Of a stretch of DNA of 64,000 nucleotides, positions 31,320 to 45,303 are shown piece by piece. The DNA comes from Megaustenia siamemsis (lineage: Eukaryota > Mollusca > Gastropoda > Stylommatophora > Ariophantidae). The notes below the pieces were generated by a model. That model worked only from the letters and a program-made list of their open reading frames with translations. It was not told the origin of the DNA and did no database searches. The DNA lies in NCBI GenBank assembly GCA_032433765.1, contig JAVIAB010000159.1, forward strand, positions 2,542,001 to 2,606,000. Reading direction: 5' to 3'. The position numbers and the translations under genes were made by a program. Numbering within the stretch: the first letter of the stretch is position 1; each line of letters starts with the position of its first letter.

Positions 31320-32333
31320 AGAATTCCACGAATCCTTGTTTTCTTTCAATGTCCTTTACATGTTTCCTCTGGCAACCTCTATTTACATGCATGTACTGGT
31401 TATAGCCATTTACATGTGTTCTGTTAATTATTATTTACAAACGTGTTCTCCTATCCCTGCATACGTGCATGTTCTGGCAATACATATGTGGATTGATGTT
31501 GGCTCAGATGACAAATTCCACATAAGACTAACACTTTTCCTCTGAAACATTGCTGCGGCGACCATTCTGATGAGGTAGGTGTGCACCACCAGTTTGAGAA
31601 GCATGTGCATGAGGTATTCAAAAGGTACATCAGCAAATTTCCTTCATTGTGCCCTTTCACCAATAATTTCACAGTCAAATGGTGAAAGGGACACCGTCTT
31701 TAAGTCAACAACCCTCTCATGTTGTGAACACACCATCAGTAACAAACCTTCGTCAACTTCTTCATTTGTTGCACTGTCGAGTCTTCAACATAATAACAAA
31801 AAATAGAAATAACAATAGAAAAGTAGAAACATGGGTTTTGATAGAGAAGTAGAAACATAGAGATGAAAACAACAATACTGAAACATGTTACATATAGAAA
31901 AGTACAATTGTATGGTGATGTATTCCTTTATTATATAAAAAAAAGCAAACATACAAAAACAAAGTGAGCACAAAAACAGACATGTAGAAACATTGACACA
32001 AAAATTAAAAAAGCAGCAAATAATCAAACAAAACACATTCTAATGTTACTTGCTTCACAACTTATTGGCTGACATGTTAGATATTGCAATAATTTTAGAG
32101 GAAATTAAATCATTCAGAATCAATACAAACATGATTAATTTTTTAAAATTATTTTCAATCACATTTAACAATGCATGGTGCTTTGTTCCATGTGGTTCAA
32201 TACATCCATCTTCAGCATGAATTTGCTTATGGCTGATACCAAATTTGGTGAAATTAGAGATAAATTACCAGTACAGGTTACAAGAATTTGGACAAATAAA
32301 TATTGAATTCTTCTTTCCTTATTCATTTGTCTT
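31320..32333. other. Unassigned AT-rich region
   Basis: Contains loosely repeated TTTACATG and GTAGAAACAT phrases, but no convincing gene, splice pattern or known repeat. Confidence 0.35.
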
Positions 32334-33035
32334 TCAGCATTGAGCACAGATATAATTTGCTGACTTTTCCTCTTCAGTTCGCCTCTGCTGATGTTGTTTC
32401 CTAGTATTTCTAATACTTCCCCAATCCATCGTTTCCTAGTCAGCCCTTGGGTCTAGTGTTCTCGCAATGTTTATTAAAGGTTTGTTAGTGATTTAATCTT
32501 TCTGCTTTATTACGTAGCAAAACCATTTTATCTGTTGTTTCTTTATATGTTCAATGGTGGGCATTGTTCCTATGTTTTTTCTCAGTTCTTCATTTCTGAT
32601 CTTATCTCTGATGCTGTTTCCTGTCATTCATCTAACTTTGGTCATTACTTTTCTTATTGTTCTTACCTCTAGGGTCCAGGTCTGGCATTGGGAGCACAAC
32701 ATTGGGATGAAGATTGTATTGTAGAGTGCTCGTTTTTGTCTCTAAAGTTATTTCCTTGTTGGTCAATAGTGAACACAGCTGTCCAATGATTTTACCATCT
32801 TTGTTATATCTTAAGTCTATTTCTACTGCTTGTGAACTGTTGTTTGTCACTAGACTTCCTAGGTTTTTAATTTTCTCTACTTGTTTTAGTTGTCTGCCAT
32901 CTATATTTATGTTGATAATTTTGTTTCTCTTTTGCAATATTCATGACTTCTGTTCTTTTTATCTTGATTTTCATGCTGCAGTTTTGTGTCTGTGCTGTTT
33001 AATCTATTTAAGTGTTCTTGTAGGTCTTTAGTACA
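32334..33035 (-). mobile_element. LINE reverse-transcriptase C-terminal fragment
   Basis: The minus strand encodes pieces such as KIKNLGSLVTNNSSQ and IIGQLCSLLTNKEITLETKT, matching YLGSLVTNINSQ and IIGQLSPLLSIKEITLESK of the plus-strand copy near 62520. The fragment is 5'-truncated and frameshifted. Confidence 0.8.
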
Positions 33036-33174
33036 TTACTGAATCATTAAGCAAAAATAATGGCTAAAAAAATGAATAAAGCATAGACATGATTGTCACA
33101 GAGTAGATAATAGGAAAAGGGGGCATTGCTGAGAGAGGGCAGATTAGACTTGATATCTATCAACAAAGGAGGGT

Positions 33175-34160
33175 TCATATCTTAGTGTGTGTCTGTGCTG
33201 GCCATGGTTCATATCTTAGTGTGTGTCTGTGCTGGCCATGGTTCATATCTTAGTGTGTGTCTGTGCTGGCCATGGTTCATATCTTAGTGTGTGTCTGTGC
33301 TGGCCATGGTTCATATCTTAGTGTGTGTCTGTGCTGGCCATGGTTCATATCTTAGTGTGTGTCTGTGCTGGCCATGGTTCATATCTTAGTGTGTGTCTGT
33401 GCTGGCCATGGTTCATATCTTAGTGTGTGTCTGTGCTGGCCATGGTTCATATCTTAGTGTGTGTCTGTGCTGGTCATGGTTCATATCTTGGTGTGTGTCT
33501 GTGCTGGTCATGGTTCATATCTTGGTGTGTGTCTGTGCTGGTCATGGTTCATATCTTGGTGTGTGTCTGTGCTGGCCATGGTTCATATCTTGGTGTGTGT
33601 CTGTGCTGGCCATGGTTCATATCTTGGTGTGTGTCTGTGCTGGCCACAGTTCATATCTTGGTGTGTGTCTGTGCTGGCCATGGTTCATATCGTGGTGTGT
33701 GTCTGTGCTGGCCATGGTTCATATCTTGGTGTGTGTCTGTGCTGGCCATGGTTTATATCTTGGTGTGTGTCTGTGCTGGCCATGGTTCATATCTTGGTGT
33801 GTGTCTGTGCTGGCCATGGTTCATATCTTGGTGTGTGTCTGTGCTGGCCATGGTTCATATCTTGGTGTGTGTCTGTGCTGGCCATGGTTCATATCTTAGT
33901 GTGTGTCTGTGCTGGCCATGGCTCATATCTTGGTGTGTGTCTGTGCTGGCCATGGTTCATATCTTGGTGTGTGTCTGTGCTGGCCATGGCTCATATCTTG
34001 GTGTGTGTCTGTGCTGGCCATGGTTCATATCTTGGTGTGTGTCTGTGCTGGCCATGGTTCATATCTTAGTGTGTGTCAGTGTTAGTCATGCCTCATATCG
34101 TTGTGTGCATGTCTGTGTTGGTGACATCTCCTATCTTTGTGTGTGCATGTATGTGTTAGT
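33175..34160. repeat. 34-bp minisatellite, orientation 2
   Basis: About 27 regular copies of GTTCATATCTTGGTGTGTGT plus CTGTGCTGGCCATG (an early subtype has TTAGTG), then diverged units to 34160. It is the inverse complement of the array at 12785-14170 and much more homogeneous. Because 34 is not divisible by three, the long Cys/Trp-rich frames cycle through all three frames of one strand; I do not treat them as genes. Confidence 0.96.
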
Positions 34161-34245
34161 CACCTCTAGTGACTCGGGCAGATGGTGCTCGTAAACCTGA
34201 ACACAGTGCAACGTTTTAACGGGTGTTCAATCAGAGTGGATCTGG

Positions 34246-34248
34246 AGG

Positions 34249-34320
<72 letters not shown>

Positions 34321-34393
34321 AAGAGAAAGAGAAAGAGAAAGAGAAAGAGAGAGAGAGGGAGGGAGGGAGGGAGGGAGGAGGGAGGGAGGGAGG

Positions 34394-34432
<39 letters not shown>
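34246..34432. repeat. (GAAA)n / (GA)n / (GGGA)n microsatellite
   Basis: A purine-only tract made of three successive simple motifs. Confidence 0.97.
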
Positions 34433-34434
<2 letters not shown>

Positions 34435-34439
34435 AAGGA

Positions 34440-34860
34440 GGGGACACCAGCAGATTATAAATTATTATGAAGAGAGTTATCTACAGTATAATGGATTAGA
34501 TAGAGGACGATGAGAAAACCATGAAATAATGGGAGAAAATGACTTAGAAAGTTGAATACATAAATGAGACATGAATCAGCTCTAGATTTTGGGTGAGTGA
34601 AGGTTGAAAGGGAGACAAATAGTTGTCAAAAATTAGAAAGGGATTCCACCTAGAAAATTAGACTTGTTTCTGAGACTAAACTGAGAAAATTATTTAGAGC
34701 AGACTATAACGATGGCAGACGACCTAGTTCTCAGAGAGTTACCAAGTGAGCCTACACCATAGATGTGTTGTTTTATTTCAGTGGAGGTATGAGTCAGGAA
34801 ATGACTATTCTCTGACAAGACAGTATTTATTTATAAATTGAGTGTCACAATTTGAGTTCA
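34440..34860. other. Unassigned region
   Basis: No gene or recognised repeat is seen. Confidence 0.35.
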
Positions 34861-34869
34861 GCATAAGTA

Positions 34870-35325
34870 CATGCTCCCGCGTGTTACCGGGGCCTCACTA
34901 TGTGGGAAGTAAAGAATAGTGACACTGTGACCTTCTAGGCATGTCGTAAGAGGCGACTAAGGAGGTTGATCGATGGCTTGACAAGCTGTCATTGTAAAAA
35001 GCATTGTTATGGAAACAGAACCATAGATTTTAGAAGCAGTGATCTCTGCAATATGTGCCACTTTGGCACGCAAGGTTTCTGTTTTTGAGATTGTAGTTCT
35101 GCCCTATGTGCCGTCTTCGGCTCGAAAGGACAATAGATAGATTGGATAGATAAGTACATGCACTTCCATCTCAGCATAAGCACTTACAGACTGACTGCCC
35201 CAGTAAGATATAATTTACAGAAAGTATACAGTTGGCACGCAAGGTTTCTGTTTTTTCAGATTGTGGTTCTGCCCTATGTGCCGTCTTCGGCTCGAAAGGA
35301 CGATAGATAGATGGATAGATACAGT
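34870..35325 (+). repeat. Dispersed SINE-like repeat with duplicated tail
   Basis: GCATGTCGTAAGAGGCGACT (about 34938) is a core sequence I associate with widespread invertebrate SINEs. The tail TTGGCACGCAAGGTTTCTGT through GCCGTCTTCGGCTCGAAAGG occurs twice (about 35062-35135 and 35231-35303), each copy followed by GATAGAT repeats. Boundaries are uncertain. Confidence 0.55.
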
Positions 35326-35459
35326 TATGGGAGTTAAGTCCCATGAGATCCAATTAGAACAAGTACAGTCTCATCAAGGTATTCAACTGTATCATCAGTA
35401 AATCAAGATATTAATATTAAAGGAAAAGATGTCCTGTAGCAGCAGTATTTTACTGCCAT

Positions 35460-35600
35460 AGTGGAGTGGAGTGTAGAGCCTCCACTTATCATGGGCACAT
35501 ATTTACTGATGTAGAGGAGTGGAGTGTAGAGCCTCCATTTATGGGTACATCTTTACTGATGTAGAGGAGTGGAGTGTAGAGCCTCCATTTATCATGGTTG
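35460..35600. repeat. ~58-bp tandem repeat, about 2.5 copies
   Basis: Units contain GGAGTGGAGTGTAGAGCCTC and TACATCTTTACTGATGTAGA. They lie at the 3' end of the LINE copy that follows. Confidence 0.8.
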
Positions 35601-37710
35601 ACGTGGACTGACCGTCCATCTTTTAATACTACTCGTCCAGTTAGTCTTGGTCTGCCTCTTTTACCTTGTATTTTCTCTTCCAAGTTTACTTTCAGTAAGC
35701 TGCTGTCACTTTTAACATGTCCTAGAAACCTCATTTGTCATGTTTAAATTGTTTTTAGTCATCATCATCATCAAGTACCGGGCCTACTGGCGTAGGTGAT
35801 CATGTCTTTCCACAACTTTCGATCTCGGCAGCTATTTATCATTTCTGTTGTTGACTTTCTGCCAAGTCATTCTCTGAGGTTAACAAAGTTCCCAAATATT
35901 TAAATTCATTTACCTGTTTTAATATTGTTCCACTTGTCTCTATTTTGCACTGAGGTGATGTCTTTTTCTTTCTTGTTACCATTACCTCTGTCTTTTTGCT
36001 ATTAAGCCTGAGTCCTTTATTTTTGCTTCCCTTCACTATAATGTCCAACATTTCTTGTAACTCATGTTCACTCTTAGCGATTAATACTGTATCATCAGCA
36101 TACCTTAGATTATTTATATTATGACCTCCAATTGTTATTCCAGGCATGTCCCTTATGGATCTTAAAATAATCTCACTATAAACATTAAACAAATCTGGTG
36201 ACAGCACACAACCTTGTCTAACACCCTGTTTTATTTGTTGAAACATTCCCAATTAGTTTCCAGTTCTTATGGCTGCTGTTTGTTGCCGGAACATGTTCTT
36301 TATTATTCATAGATCTTTGCTGTCTACGTTTATGCTTTCTAAAATTTTTATTATTTCTTGGTGCTTTACTTTGTCAAATGCCTTGGTGTAATCTATGAAA
36401 CATAGGTACAGATCTGTTTTCATCTCTATGGCTCTTTCTACTAAAGATCTTATGATATAAATGGCATTGCTTGATCCTTTATCTCTAACAAAACCACACT
36501 GTTCATCGCTAATTTCTGGACTGATTTTGTTTCGTACTCTTCGCATGATGATTCTTAGTAATATCTTAGTCATATGACTCATAAGGCTTATTGTGCGATG
36601 ATCATCGCAATCAATAGCACCCGATTTCTTTGGTAGGTCTATGAATATTGATTTGAGCATGTTGTCTGGTATATATCCGCTGTTGTAGATATTATTCAAT
36701 ATTTTTGTTATTATTTCTATCCCAAAATCACCCATGATTGTTATTATTACTGTATTACTAATTAATCATAATAATCTAATATATTACTATTGTTTTTAGT
36801 TCTCTTTTCATTTTTAGTTGTTTTAAGACTTCATCATTTGAGTTCCTTTCTTTCCATCCAACACTTCAAATTCTTCTATAAATCCACATTTCAAAGGCTT
36901 CAGTTTTCTGCTCCATTTTCTTCTCTAATGTCCATGTTTCTGCAACATACAGGAATGTTGAAAAGACATAACATTTTGCTATTCTTAGTTTTAGCCCTGG
37001 TGTTATTTTCCTTGATGATAGTACACTCTTTATGGCATTAAAATTGCTTTTTTGTAATTCCTGTTCTTTTGTTGATTTCATTTTACATTTCCTATCACTG
37101 GTTATGGTATATCCTAGGTAGTTGTAGATCTGAACTGTCTCTAGTACTATTCCTTTAACTTTTATATACATTTGTAGGTTTTGTCAAACATATGTCTTTA
37201 TGATCATAGTTTTAGTCTTTGTTATATTTATATATATATATATATCCATATTTTTTGCTTGTCATGTTAATTTCATTAAGTAATTGTTGTAGATCTTTAG
37301 TATTTTCTGCTAGTTATACAATAATCATCAGCATATCATAGGTTATTGATTACCTTTCCATTAATGTTTAGGCCTGGCATCTCTGTGATGTTTTTAAAGA
37401 TTTGTTCCATGTATTTGATTGAGTAAGCCTGTCTTGCATTTTTGTCTTACTTCTCTTTTTATATCAATGGGTGTAGAGTTCTCTTTGTTATATTGTTTTA
37501 TTGTTATTTGCTCCCAGTATAAATTACATATTAGTCAAATGTTTATTGTTATCTTGATGTATAACCTTTAGTCAGACTATATATAAGTTGCTTATGTTGT
37601 ATTCTATCAAAAGGCTTGGTGTAGTCTATGAAGCAGGCATATATTGGTTTGTTTACTTCTATGTACTTTTTGGTTAACATCCTGATACAGAATATGACTT
37701 CCCACTATTT
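35600..37710 (-). mobile_element. 5'-truncated LINE (same family as 57370-60338), hosting a nested LINE
   Basis: Minus-strand sequence at 35600-35759 and 36789-37710 matches the reverse-transcriptase C-terminal half of the LINE at 57370-60338 (GKRGRPRLT; LSSRKITPGLKLRIAKCYVF; and, at its upper end, the RT region also found near 58430-58500). The reading frame is broken in many places. At its upper end the match stops around 37710, directly beside zinc-finger coding sequence. Confidence 0.8.
35760..36788 (-). mobile_element. Nested, 5'-truncated non-LTR retrotransposon
   Basis: Bounded by a 12-bp duplication ATTGTTTTTAGT (35748-35759 and 36789-36800). On the minus strand it encodes reverse-transcriptase segments: LPKKSGAIDCDDHRTISLMS, FIDYTKAFDKVKH (36735-36307), then [15 protein letters not shown] and the catalytic [12 protein letters not shown] (36252-35839). 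The 3' end is a CATCATCATC tail (plus-strand sense) after GTGGAAAGACATGATCACC. A relative's 3' end lies at 56570-57025. A frameshift or short gap separates the two coding parts, so the copy is dead. Confidence 0.88.
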
Positions 37711-37744
37711 TTCCAAAATCTATAACATGAAAGATCTTACTCCA

Positions 37745-39416
<1,672 letters not shown>

Positions 39417-39598
39417 TTATAGTCTAAAATATTGTCTTTGTTTATTTTGAAGCTTTGAATTGTGGGAATAAAACTATAACATTTATATGTGACAATCTAA
39501 ATGAGTGACTGACCTTGTTGTGTGTGCAAATTGTAACATCAATATCTTAATATCAATAGATGACTTCAAGTGTTGTTAGCTGTAATTGTGTACCTTAC

Positions 39599-39675
39599 CT
39601 CAGCATTAACAATAAAGACAAAAGGTCCATGCTCAGGACAACTTCCTTCAAATTTCTGCTGACATTTCTCACAAT
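39599..39675 (-). CDS. PRDM-like gene exon with zinc knuckle
   Basis: A 77-bp exon with acceptor TTGTTCAG and donor GTAAGG. Joined to the preceding exon it begins YCEKCQQKFEGSCPEHGPFV, closely resembling the zinc knuckle that precedes the PR/SET domain of PRDM9-type proteins (pattern CxxC-x7-C-x2-H). It ends in phase 0 and splices to the finger exon only 251 bp away; no SET coding sequence is seen in that intron. A gene with this knuckle but no SET would not be a methyltransferase. Confidence 0.7.
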
Positions 39676-39826
39676 CTGAACAAAGAAATGGATTATCAAT
39701 GCAGTGGTTTTAACATACAGACTGACAAAGATGGCAATGTGAAATGAGATACAAAGTGTGAAATAATTATCAACATGAACTGACCAAGTAAAAACAGACA
39801 TACTCAAGTTGTCAGATAAAACTTAC

Positions 39827-39944
39827 ATAGAAAACTGTCATTGTCAGGACAAGAAAGAGATGGAGAATTAGTCTGTTCCATCTTAATAACAGTGGACACA
39901 TCACTTTCTTCCTCTCTGTTTGCTTCCATCTTTACTGTCTGATC
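39827..39944 (-). CDS. PRDM-like gene exon, acidic linker
   Basis: A 118-bp exon bounded by acceptor ATTTCCAG and donor GTAAGT. It encodes DQTVKMEANREEESDVSTVI, KMEQTNSPSLSCPDNDSFL, a Ser/Glu-rich linker, and passes one base into the zinc-knuckle exon. VKMEA and IKME resemble short sumoylation-type sites (inference). Confidence 0.65.
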
Positions 39945-40024
39945 CTGGAAATATTATTTTGTACATTTAGAACACATCACAAGTAAAATAAAATAGAATT
40001 ATGGGAGCACATAAGCATCTAAGT

Positions 40025-40215
40025 AAAAAATGTAAAGAGCCCCATCATGCCTAGTTGGTGTGTAGGGAATATTGTGTTAGTGACCATAATTGTACAGACC
40101 TGTAGCACATGATTTTGGAGGTAATGTGGATGCTGTTATGCCCATGCCACTTTACTTTCCCAGAAAAAAAAATCTGGTACCCATTTAAGGCTGGGTGAAC
40201 CTGGAAGCCATTGGT
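40025..40215 (-). mobile_element. Old SINE copy
   Basis: A decayed copy of the SINE body seen at 9613-9979 (GGTACCCATTTAAGGCTGGG near 40178; TAGTTGGTGTGTAGGGAATA near 40052). The tRNA-like head is not recognisable. It lies in the long intron of the finger gene. Confidence 0.7.
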
Positions 40216-40394
40216 CAGGACATAAGCATCTACAGCTAGCTAAATCAGATAGACATCAATAATAAAGAAAGAGACAATGTCAATGGATCAAAAGGTAGAG
40301 CTGCCCTTAAAATGATGACAATTAACATGTGATATCTGAGGAGAGGAAGAAAAGGTTGTGAAAGAAATAAAGTTACAAAAATAGGAGAAATATT

Positions 40395-42246
40395 ATACAC
40401 CAGACTAATGAGCTGTAACAGCAGATATCAGACTAATGAGCTGTGCAAACAGTAACAGTAGATATCAGACTAATGAGTTGTAACAGCAGATATCAGACTA
40501 ATGAGCTGTAACAGCAGATATCAGACTAATGAGCTGTGCAAACAGTAACAGCAGATATCAGACTAATGAGCTGTGCAAACAGTAACAGTAGATATCAGAC
40601 TAATGGGGGGCCTCGGTAGCCTAGTTGGGAAAACCACCCGACTAGACTACCGACGTTCGGACAACCCGTGTTCAATTCCCGCTGGGAGCAGTGTGAATTG
40701 TACTCGTGGTTGGAATAAAAAAAAAATACCCCCACGGTCGACCCAGCCGTTGGCAGAAATGGGTACCAGGGTATATCATCCTGGGAAGGTGAGGAATGTC
40801 GCTTCGCATCTGAGTTTCGATGCTTGAGGCTACACTATACAGAAATATCCGAACATTTCTGGATAGGCGGCCGAGCACATATGGGTATATACTCGCGTGC
40901 TAAGACGCCGGTTCAAGTCTCGTACTTTACCTTTACCTTTATCAGACTAATGAGTTGTGCAAACAGTAACAGCAGACATCAGACTAATGAGTTGTGCAAA
41001 CAGTAACAGTAGATATCAGACTAATGAGTTGTGCAAACAGTAACAGCAGATATCAGACTAATGAGTTGTGCAAACAGTAACAGCAGATATCAGACTAATG
41101 AGTTGTGCAAACAGTAACAGCAAATATCAGACTAATGAGTTGTGCAAACAGTAACAGTAGATATCAGACTAATGAGTTGTGCAAACAGTAACAGTAGATA
41201 TCAGACTAATGAGTTGTGCAAACAGTAACAGTAGATATCAGACTAATGAGTTGTGCAAACAGTAACAGTAGATATCAGACTAATGAGTTGTGCAAACAGT
41301 AACAGCAGATATCAGACTAATGAGTTGTGCAAACAGTAACAGTAGATATCAGACTAATGAGTTGTGCAAACAGTAACAGCAGATATCAGACTAATGAGTT
41401 GTGCAAACAGTAACAGTAGATATCAGACTAATGAGTTGTGCAAACAGTAACAGTAGATATCAGACTAATGAGTTGTGCAAACAGTAACAGTAGATATCAG
41501 ACTAATGAGTTGTGCAAACAGTAACAGTAGATATCAGACTAATGAGTTGTGCAAACAGTAACAGTAGATATCAGACTAATGAGTTGTGCAAACAGTAACA
41601 GTAGATATCAGACTAATGAGTTGTGCAAACAGTAACAGTAGATATCAGACTAATGAGTTGTGCAAACAGTAACAGTAGATATCAGACTAATGAGTTGTGC
41701 AAACAGTAACAGTAGATATCAGACTAATGAGTTGTGCAAACAGTAACAGCAGATATCAGACTAATGAGTTGTGCAAACAGTAACAGTAGATATCAGACTA
41801 ATGAGTTGTGCAAACAGTAACAGCAGATATCAGACTAATGAGTTGTGCAAACAGTAACAGCAGATATCAGACTAATGAGTTGTGCAAACAGTAACAGTAG
41901 ATATCAGACTAATGAGTTGTGCAAACAGTAACAGTAGATATCAGACTAATGAGTTGTGCAAACAGTAACAGCAGACATCAGACTAATGAGTTGTGCAAAC
42001 AGTAACAGCAGATATCAGACTAATGAGTTGTGCAAACAGTAACAGCAGACATCAGACTAATGAGTTGTGCAAACAGTAACAGTAGATATCAGACTAATGA
42101 GTTGTGCAAACAGTAACAGCAGATATCAGACTAATGAGTTGTGCAAACAGTAACAGCAGATATCAGACTAATGAGTTGTGCAAACAGTAACAGCAGATAT
42201 CAGACTAATGAGTTGTGCAAACAGTAACAGTAGATATCAGACTAAT
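40395..42246. repeat. 37-bp minisatellite in the intron
   Basis: About 40 units of CAGACTAATGAGTTGTGCAA plus ACAGTAACAGTAGATAT, with TAGATAT/CAGATAT variants. Shorter units open the array, and it is split by a SINE at 40606-40940. Confidence 0.96.
40606..40940 (+). mobile_element. Second tRNA-derived SINE family, inside the 37-bp array
   Basis: Begins with a tRNA-like head (GGCCTCGGTAGCCTAGTTGG, GTGTTCAATTCCCGC), has an internal A10 run and ends in TTTACCTTTACCTTT. ATCAGACTAATG flanks it on both sides (40594-40605, 40941-40952), but this is also part of the satellite unit, so the exact target duplication cannot be told. Confidence 0.85.
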
Positions 42247-42349
42247 AAGTGAAAAGTGTAAACAGTTACAGCAAAAATCTACCTTTAAACATTAAGGAGT
42301 TAAAGAGATAGAAAGATTTGTAGAGGTAATTATACAGCCTGACATGGCA

Positions 42350-42800
42350 AGTTAAATAGAAGAAGTAGTCTAGCAATAAAAAAATATAATGACAGTGCAC
42401 ATTATTGAGAAAAATGGATATAGAACATACATTCAAATATATTCCCATTGCAATGAAGCTGATAACAAGGAAGAATATGAAGAATTGACAGTGATCTCAG
42501 TGACACCAACAAAAGAAGTGAACAAACAAGATAATTTAATTGTCAAGGTGAACTTCAATAAAAGACCTGGAAGCAATAGAACAGAGGTTGAAGAATAACT
42601 AGGAGCTTCTGGAGATCCCTGTAGCAAAATAAATAGAAATGGTAGGAAACTTTTAGAACTGTACAACCAATATGATTTGTACACTACATGTAAACATGAT
42701 TTTTTATTTAAACACAGGAAATCACAAGTGGAACAACCTAGAGTGTAGAAGCCAGATTGACTTCATACTTACAAAATGAAAAGACCAGAGAACAGCCATG
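42350..42800 (+). mobile_element. LINE endonuclease fragment
   Basis: Translated pieces resemble the centre of an APE-type endonuclease: an acidic stretch EEYEELT, DNLIVKVNFNKRPGSN in place of the usual GDFNARVG motif, then NGRKLLELYNQYDLY in the next frame. The catalytic motif has decayed. Confidence 0.6.
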
Positions 42801-43829
42801 AGCTGTACTAAACATAAGTGGTGGGTGATGTCTGCTCTTGACATCACCAAAAGGTATTTGAAGCGTTCATGGCCTCTCATTTGCCAGGCTCAGTAGATAT
42901 CGGATGACAAAACCTCTCTGTTTTGACAAAATCCTCTCCAGTTTTGATGGATTAAATTCAACTCCACTGGGCTACTGTGTTTAAGGCCACACCTACACAT
43001 GGTCCCCTGTGTTATCGCAAAGTTGGTCTTGGGCGCGACCAAGCTCCCAGAGGTATAACTGGGCCGGGAGGAGGTGAGCCCCTATTGATACAGGGCTACA
43101 GCCAACCAACATGTGGTATACTCCATGGCCCTCATCTAATCACCCTCACTCTCCCTTGAGTGAGAGTCTTGTCTTTTATCTTATTATAGGAACCCCCTGT
43201 GGACAGGGTGAGAGCTTCCGCGAAACTGCCTCGAGACCATCTACTGAAATACTTGAAGACAAATGACTCTAGTACTGACTAGGAGTCCATCATGTTCCCT
43301 TCAACAGTCCTGTAGTACATCGCACAGACACAAGTGACCCAGGACATGACGATCCTCTGTCGATACATTTGACCCCCATGAGATACGCCTAAATTAACGG
43401 AGTAAGTGCCAGTGACAGTAGGTGGCGGGGAATGGACTGTTGTGAATCCTGCTTGAATACAGGGCCTAGAAAGTGAACACATGGATGGATGATATGTCAG
43501 CAGAGACAGAGACACAATACATGCCATGGGTGGAATTGAGGCGAGGATTTGCAAAACCTTCACCCTGGGGTAGGAAGATAGCCCACAGGTCCCCCAGTTT
43601 TAACAATGCCATGTACATCAAGACTATAAACAAATACGAGCTCGGACTCCGTCTCTGTCAACAAGGTCCGCACAAGACAGTGAGCGACCATGCTGGACTG
43701 CGCGATAAATTAGTTACTGGAAGAAACTCAAACTCATACAAAAACCAGAAACCTCGGATCCAACAAACTTCAATATATAAATATTTTAATGGAAGAAAGA
43801 GCATGAAGATTGGTCGGAGTGGAAAAACA

Positions 43830-44600
43830 AATAAATTAAACATACAACAACTTAATATTTCAGGCCTCAAAAACAAGAAAACAGAGCTAACCAACACCAT
43901 GTACAAATACCAGATCCATATTTGCCCTACCGCAGGAAACATTACACAAGAACATAGACACACATATAACAGGTTACACCAGCTATCCATGTAAATGTAC
44001 GAACAACTGCAGAGGTATAATCACCTACATCAAAATCAATATACAGGGAGATGTAGCATCACTAAATAATGCAGAACTAACAGATGTTCAGAAGGCCACA
44101 ATTTGGTTTGCATCCAGCAAATATAATATTTATAATGTTTACAATCCACCAGGCACAAATTGTAACATAACAGAACTTGATCAAGTCAACTACCATAGAA
44201 CTATCTTGGCTGGAGATTTTAATGGACATTCAACACAATGGGGATATTCTAACTCAAATCCCACAGGAAAATACATAGAAGATCTTTGCCAATCAACTAA
44301 TCTTACAATCATGCAGGACGCAGAATCAACACCAACTCTCCTACATAGAGCCTATCTCTCCCTTAGTAAACCTCATTTGACAATTTGCTCTGCTGATCTC
44401 ATAAGCTACTGCCACATTGAAGTTATTGATGACATTGGCAGTGATCACAGACCCATAGTCACCATAGTAGACACAAAAACAACAAAAATCCAAACAAAAC
44501 AGAGAACGAGATGGAATTTCAAGAAAGCTGACTGGAAGCTATATCAAGAAAGCTAACTGGAAGCTATATCAAGAAAGCTGACTGGAAGCTATATCAATAA
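43830..44600 (+). pseudogene. APE-type endonuclease of the I-group LINE
   Basis: The domain opens with NKLNIQQLNISGLKNKKTEL (about 43830) and continues in other frames to AGDFNGHSTQWGYS (44206) and the catalytic ending DDIGSDHRPIVTIV (about 44430-44465). At least two frameshifts lie between. This enzyme nicks target DNA to prime reverse transcription. Near 44520-44600 a ~28-bp phrase GAAAGCTGACTGGAAGCTAT is present three times, a local duplication. Confidence 0.75.
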
Positions 44601-44832
44601 AAATCCGACCAACTCCTGAACAATCTGACAGACAACAGCGTGGAAAAATTAAACGAGATGTTCACACAAATAATACTCAACACTGCAGAACAAACTATAC
44701 CTAAAGGATGTAGAACACAATATCGACCATTTTGGAACACAGAAATGGAGACAGCAGTATCAGAAAGAAAGAAAGCCAGAACAATACTTGAGCAGAACCC
44801 AACTTTGAATTCTCATCACATGTACAACATAT

Positions 44833-45207
44833 GACCATTGTCTTTTTCTTTACTGAAGATAGTCGTTGATTGGCGATTTCTCTAATTTCCTCGTTTGTTT
44901 TGAATTCGTTCCACGCTATACCAAGTATTTTCCTTAGACATTTAGTTTCGAATGCATTCAACTTTGTTTTTATGTCTCTTGTTTCCCAGCTTTCACACGC
45001 ATATGTAAGGGTTGATAGTATATTTGATTTGAATAGTCTAAGTTTTGTGTTTGTGCCGATGAGTTTTGATTTCCACAACTTTTCAAGGCTTCCATTGCTG
45101 CTTTAGCTATTCTGATTCCAATTTCTTTGCTTGTATCCCCTTCTCGATCAATGTGACTTGCAAGATAGATAAAGTGATCGACCTCTTCCACTGGTTTGTT
45201 TTGTCTA
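44833..45207 (-). mobile_element. Inverted LINE fragment inside the I-group LINE
   Basis: On the minus strand two frames (45191-44970 and 45078-44833) encode DHFIYLASHIDREGDTSKEI and STLTYACESWETRDIKTKLN, AFETKCLRKILGI, the familiar C-terminal region of another LINE reverse transcriptase. It breaks the linker between endonuclease and RT of the host element. Confidence 0.75.
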
Positions 45208-45303
45208 TGTCAAATTAGTAACTAAAACAGCAAAGAAAGAGAATGGCAAGAAACATGCAATAAACTTGATCTGCGACATGAAGGAAATAAAGCATGGAGA
45301 CTT

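Noticed and set aside
33393..34194. Long Cys/Trp/His-rich open frames (up to 255 codons) in the 34-bp array
   Set aside because: They exist in three frames of the same satellite, are fully periodic, and have no unique sequence or splice signals.
34166..34460. Frames rich in Ser/Phe/Leu or Arg/Glu around the GA-rich tract
   Set aside because: Simple-sequence microsatellite translated in different frames.
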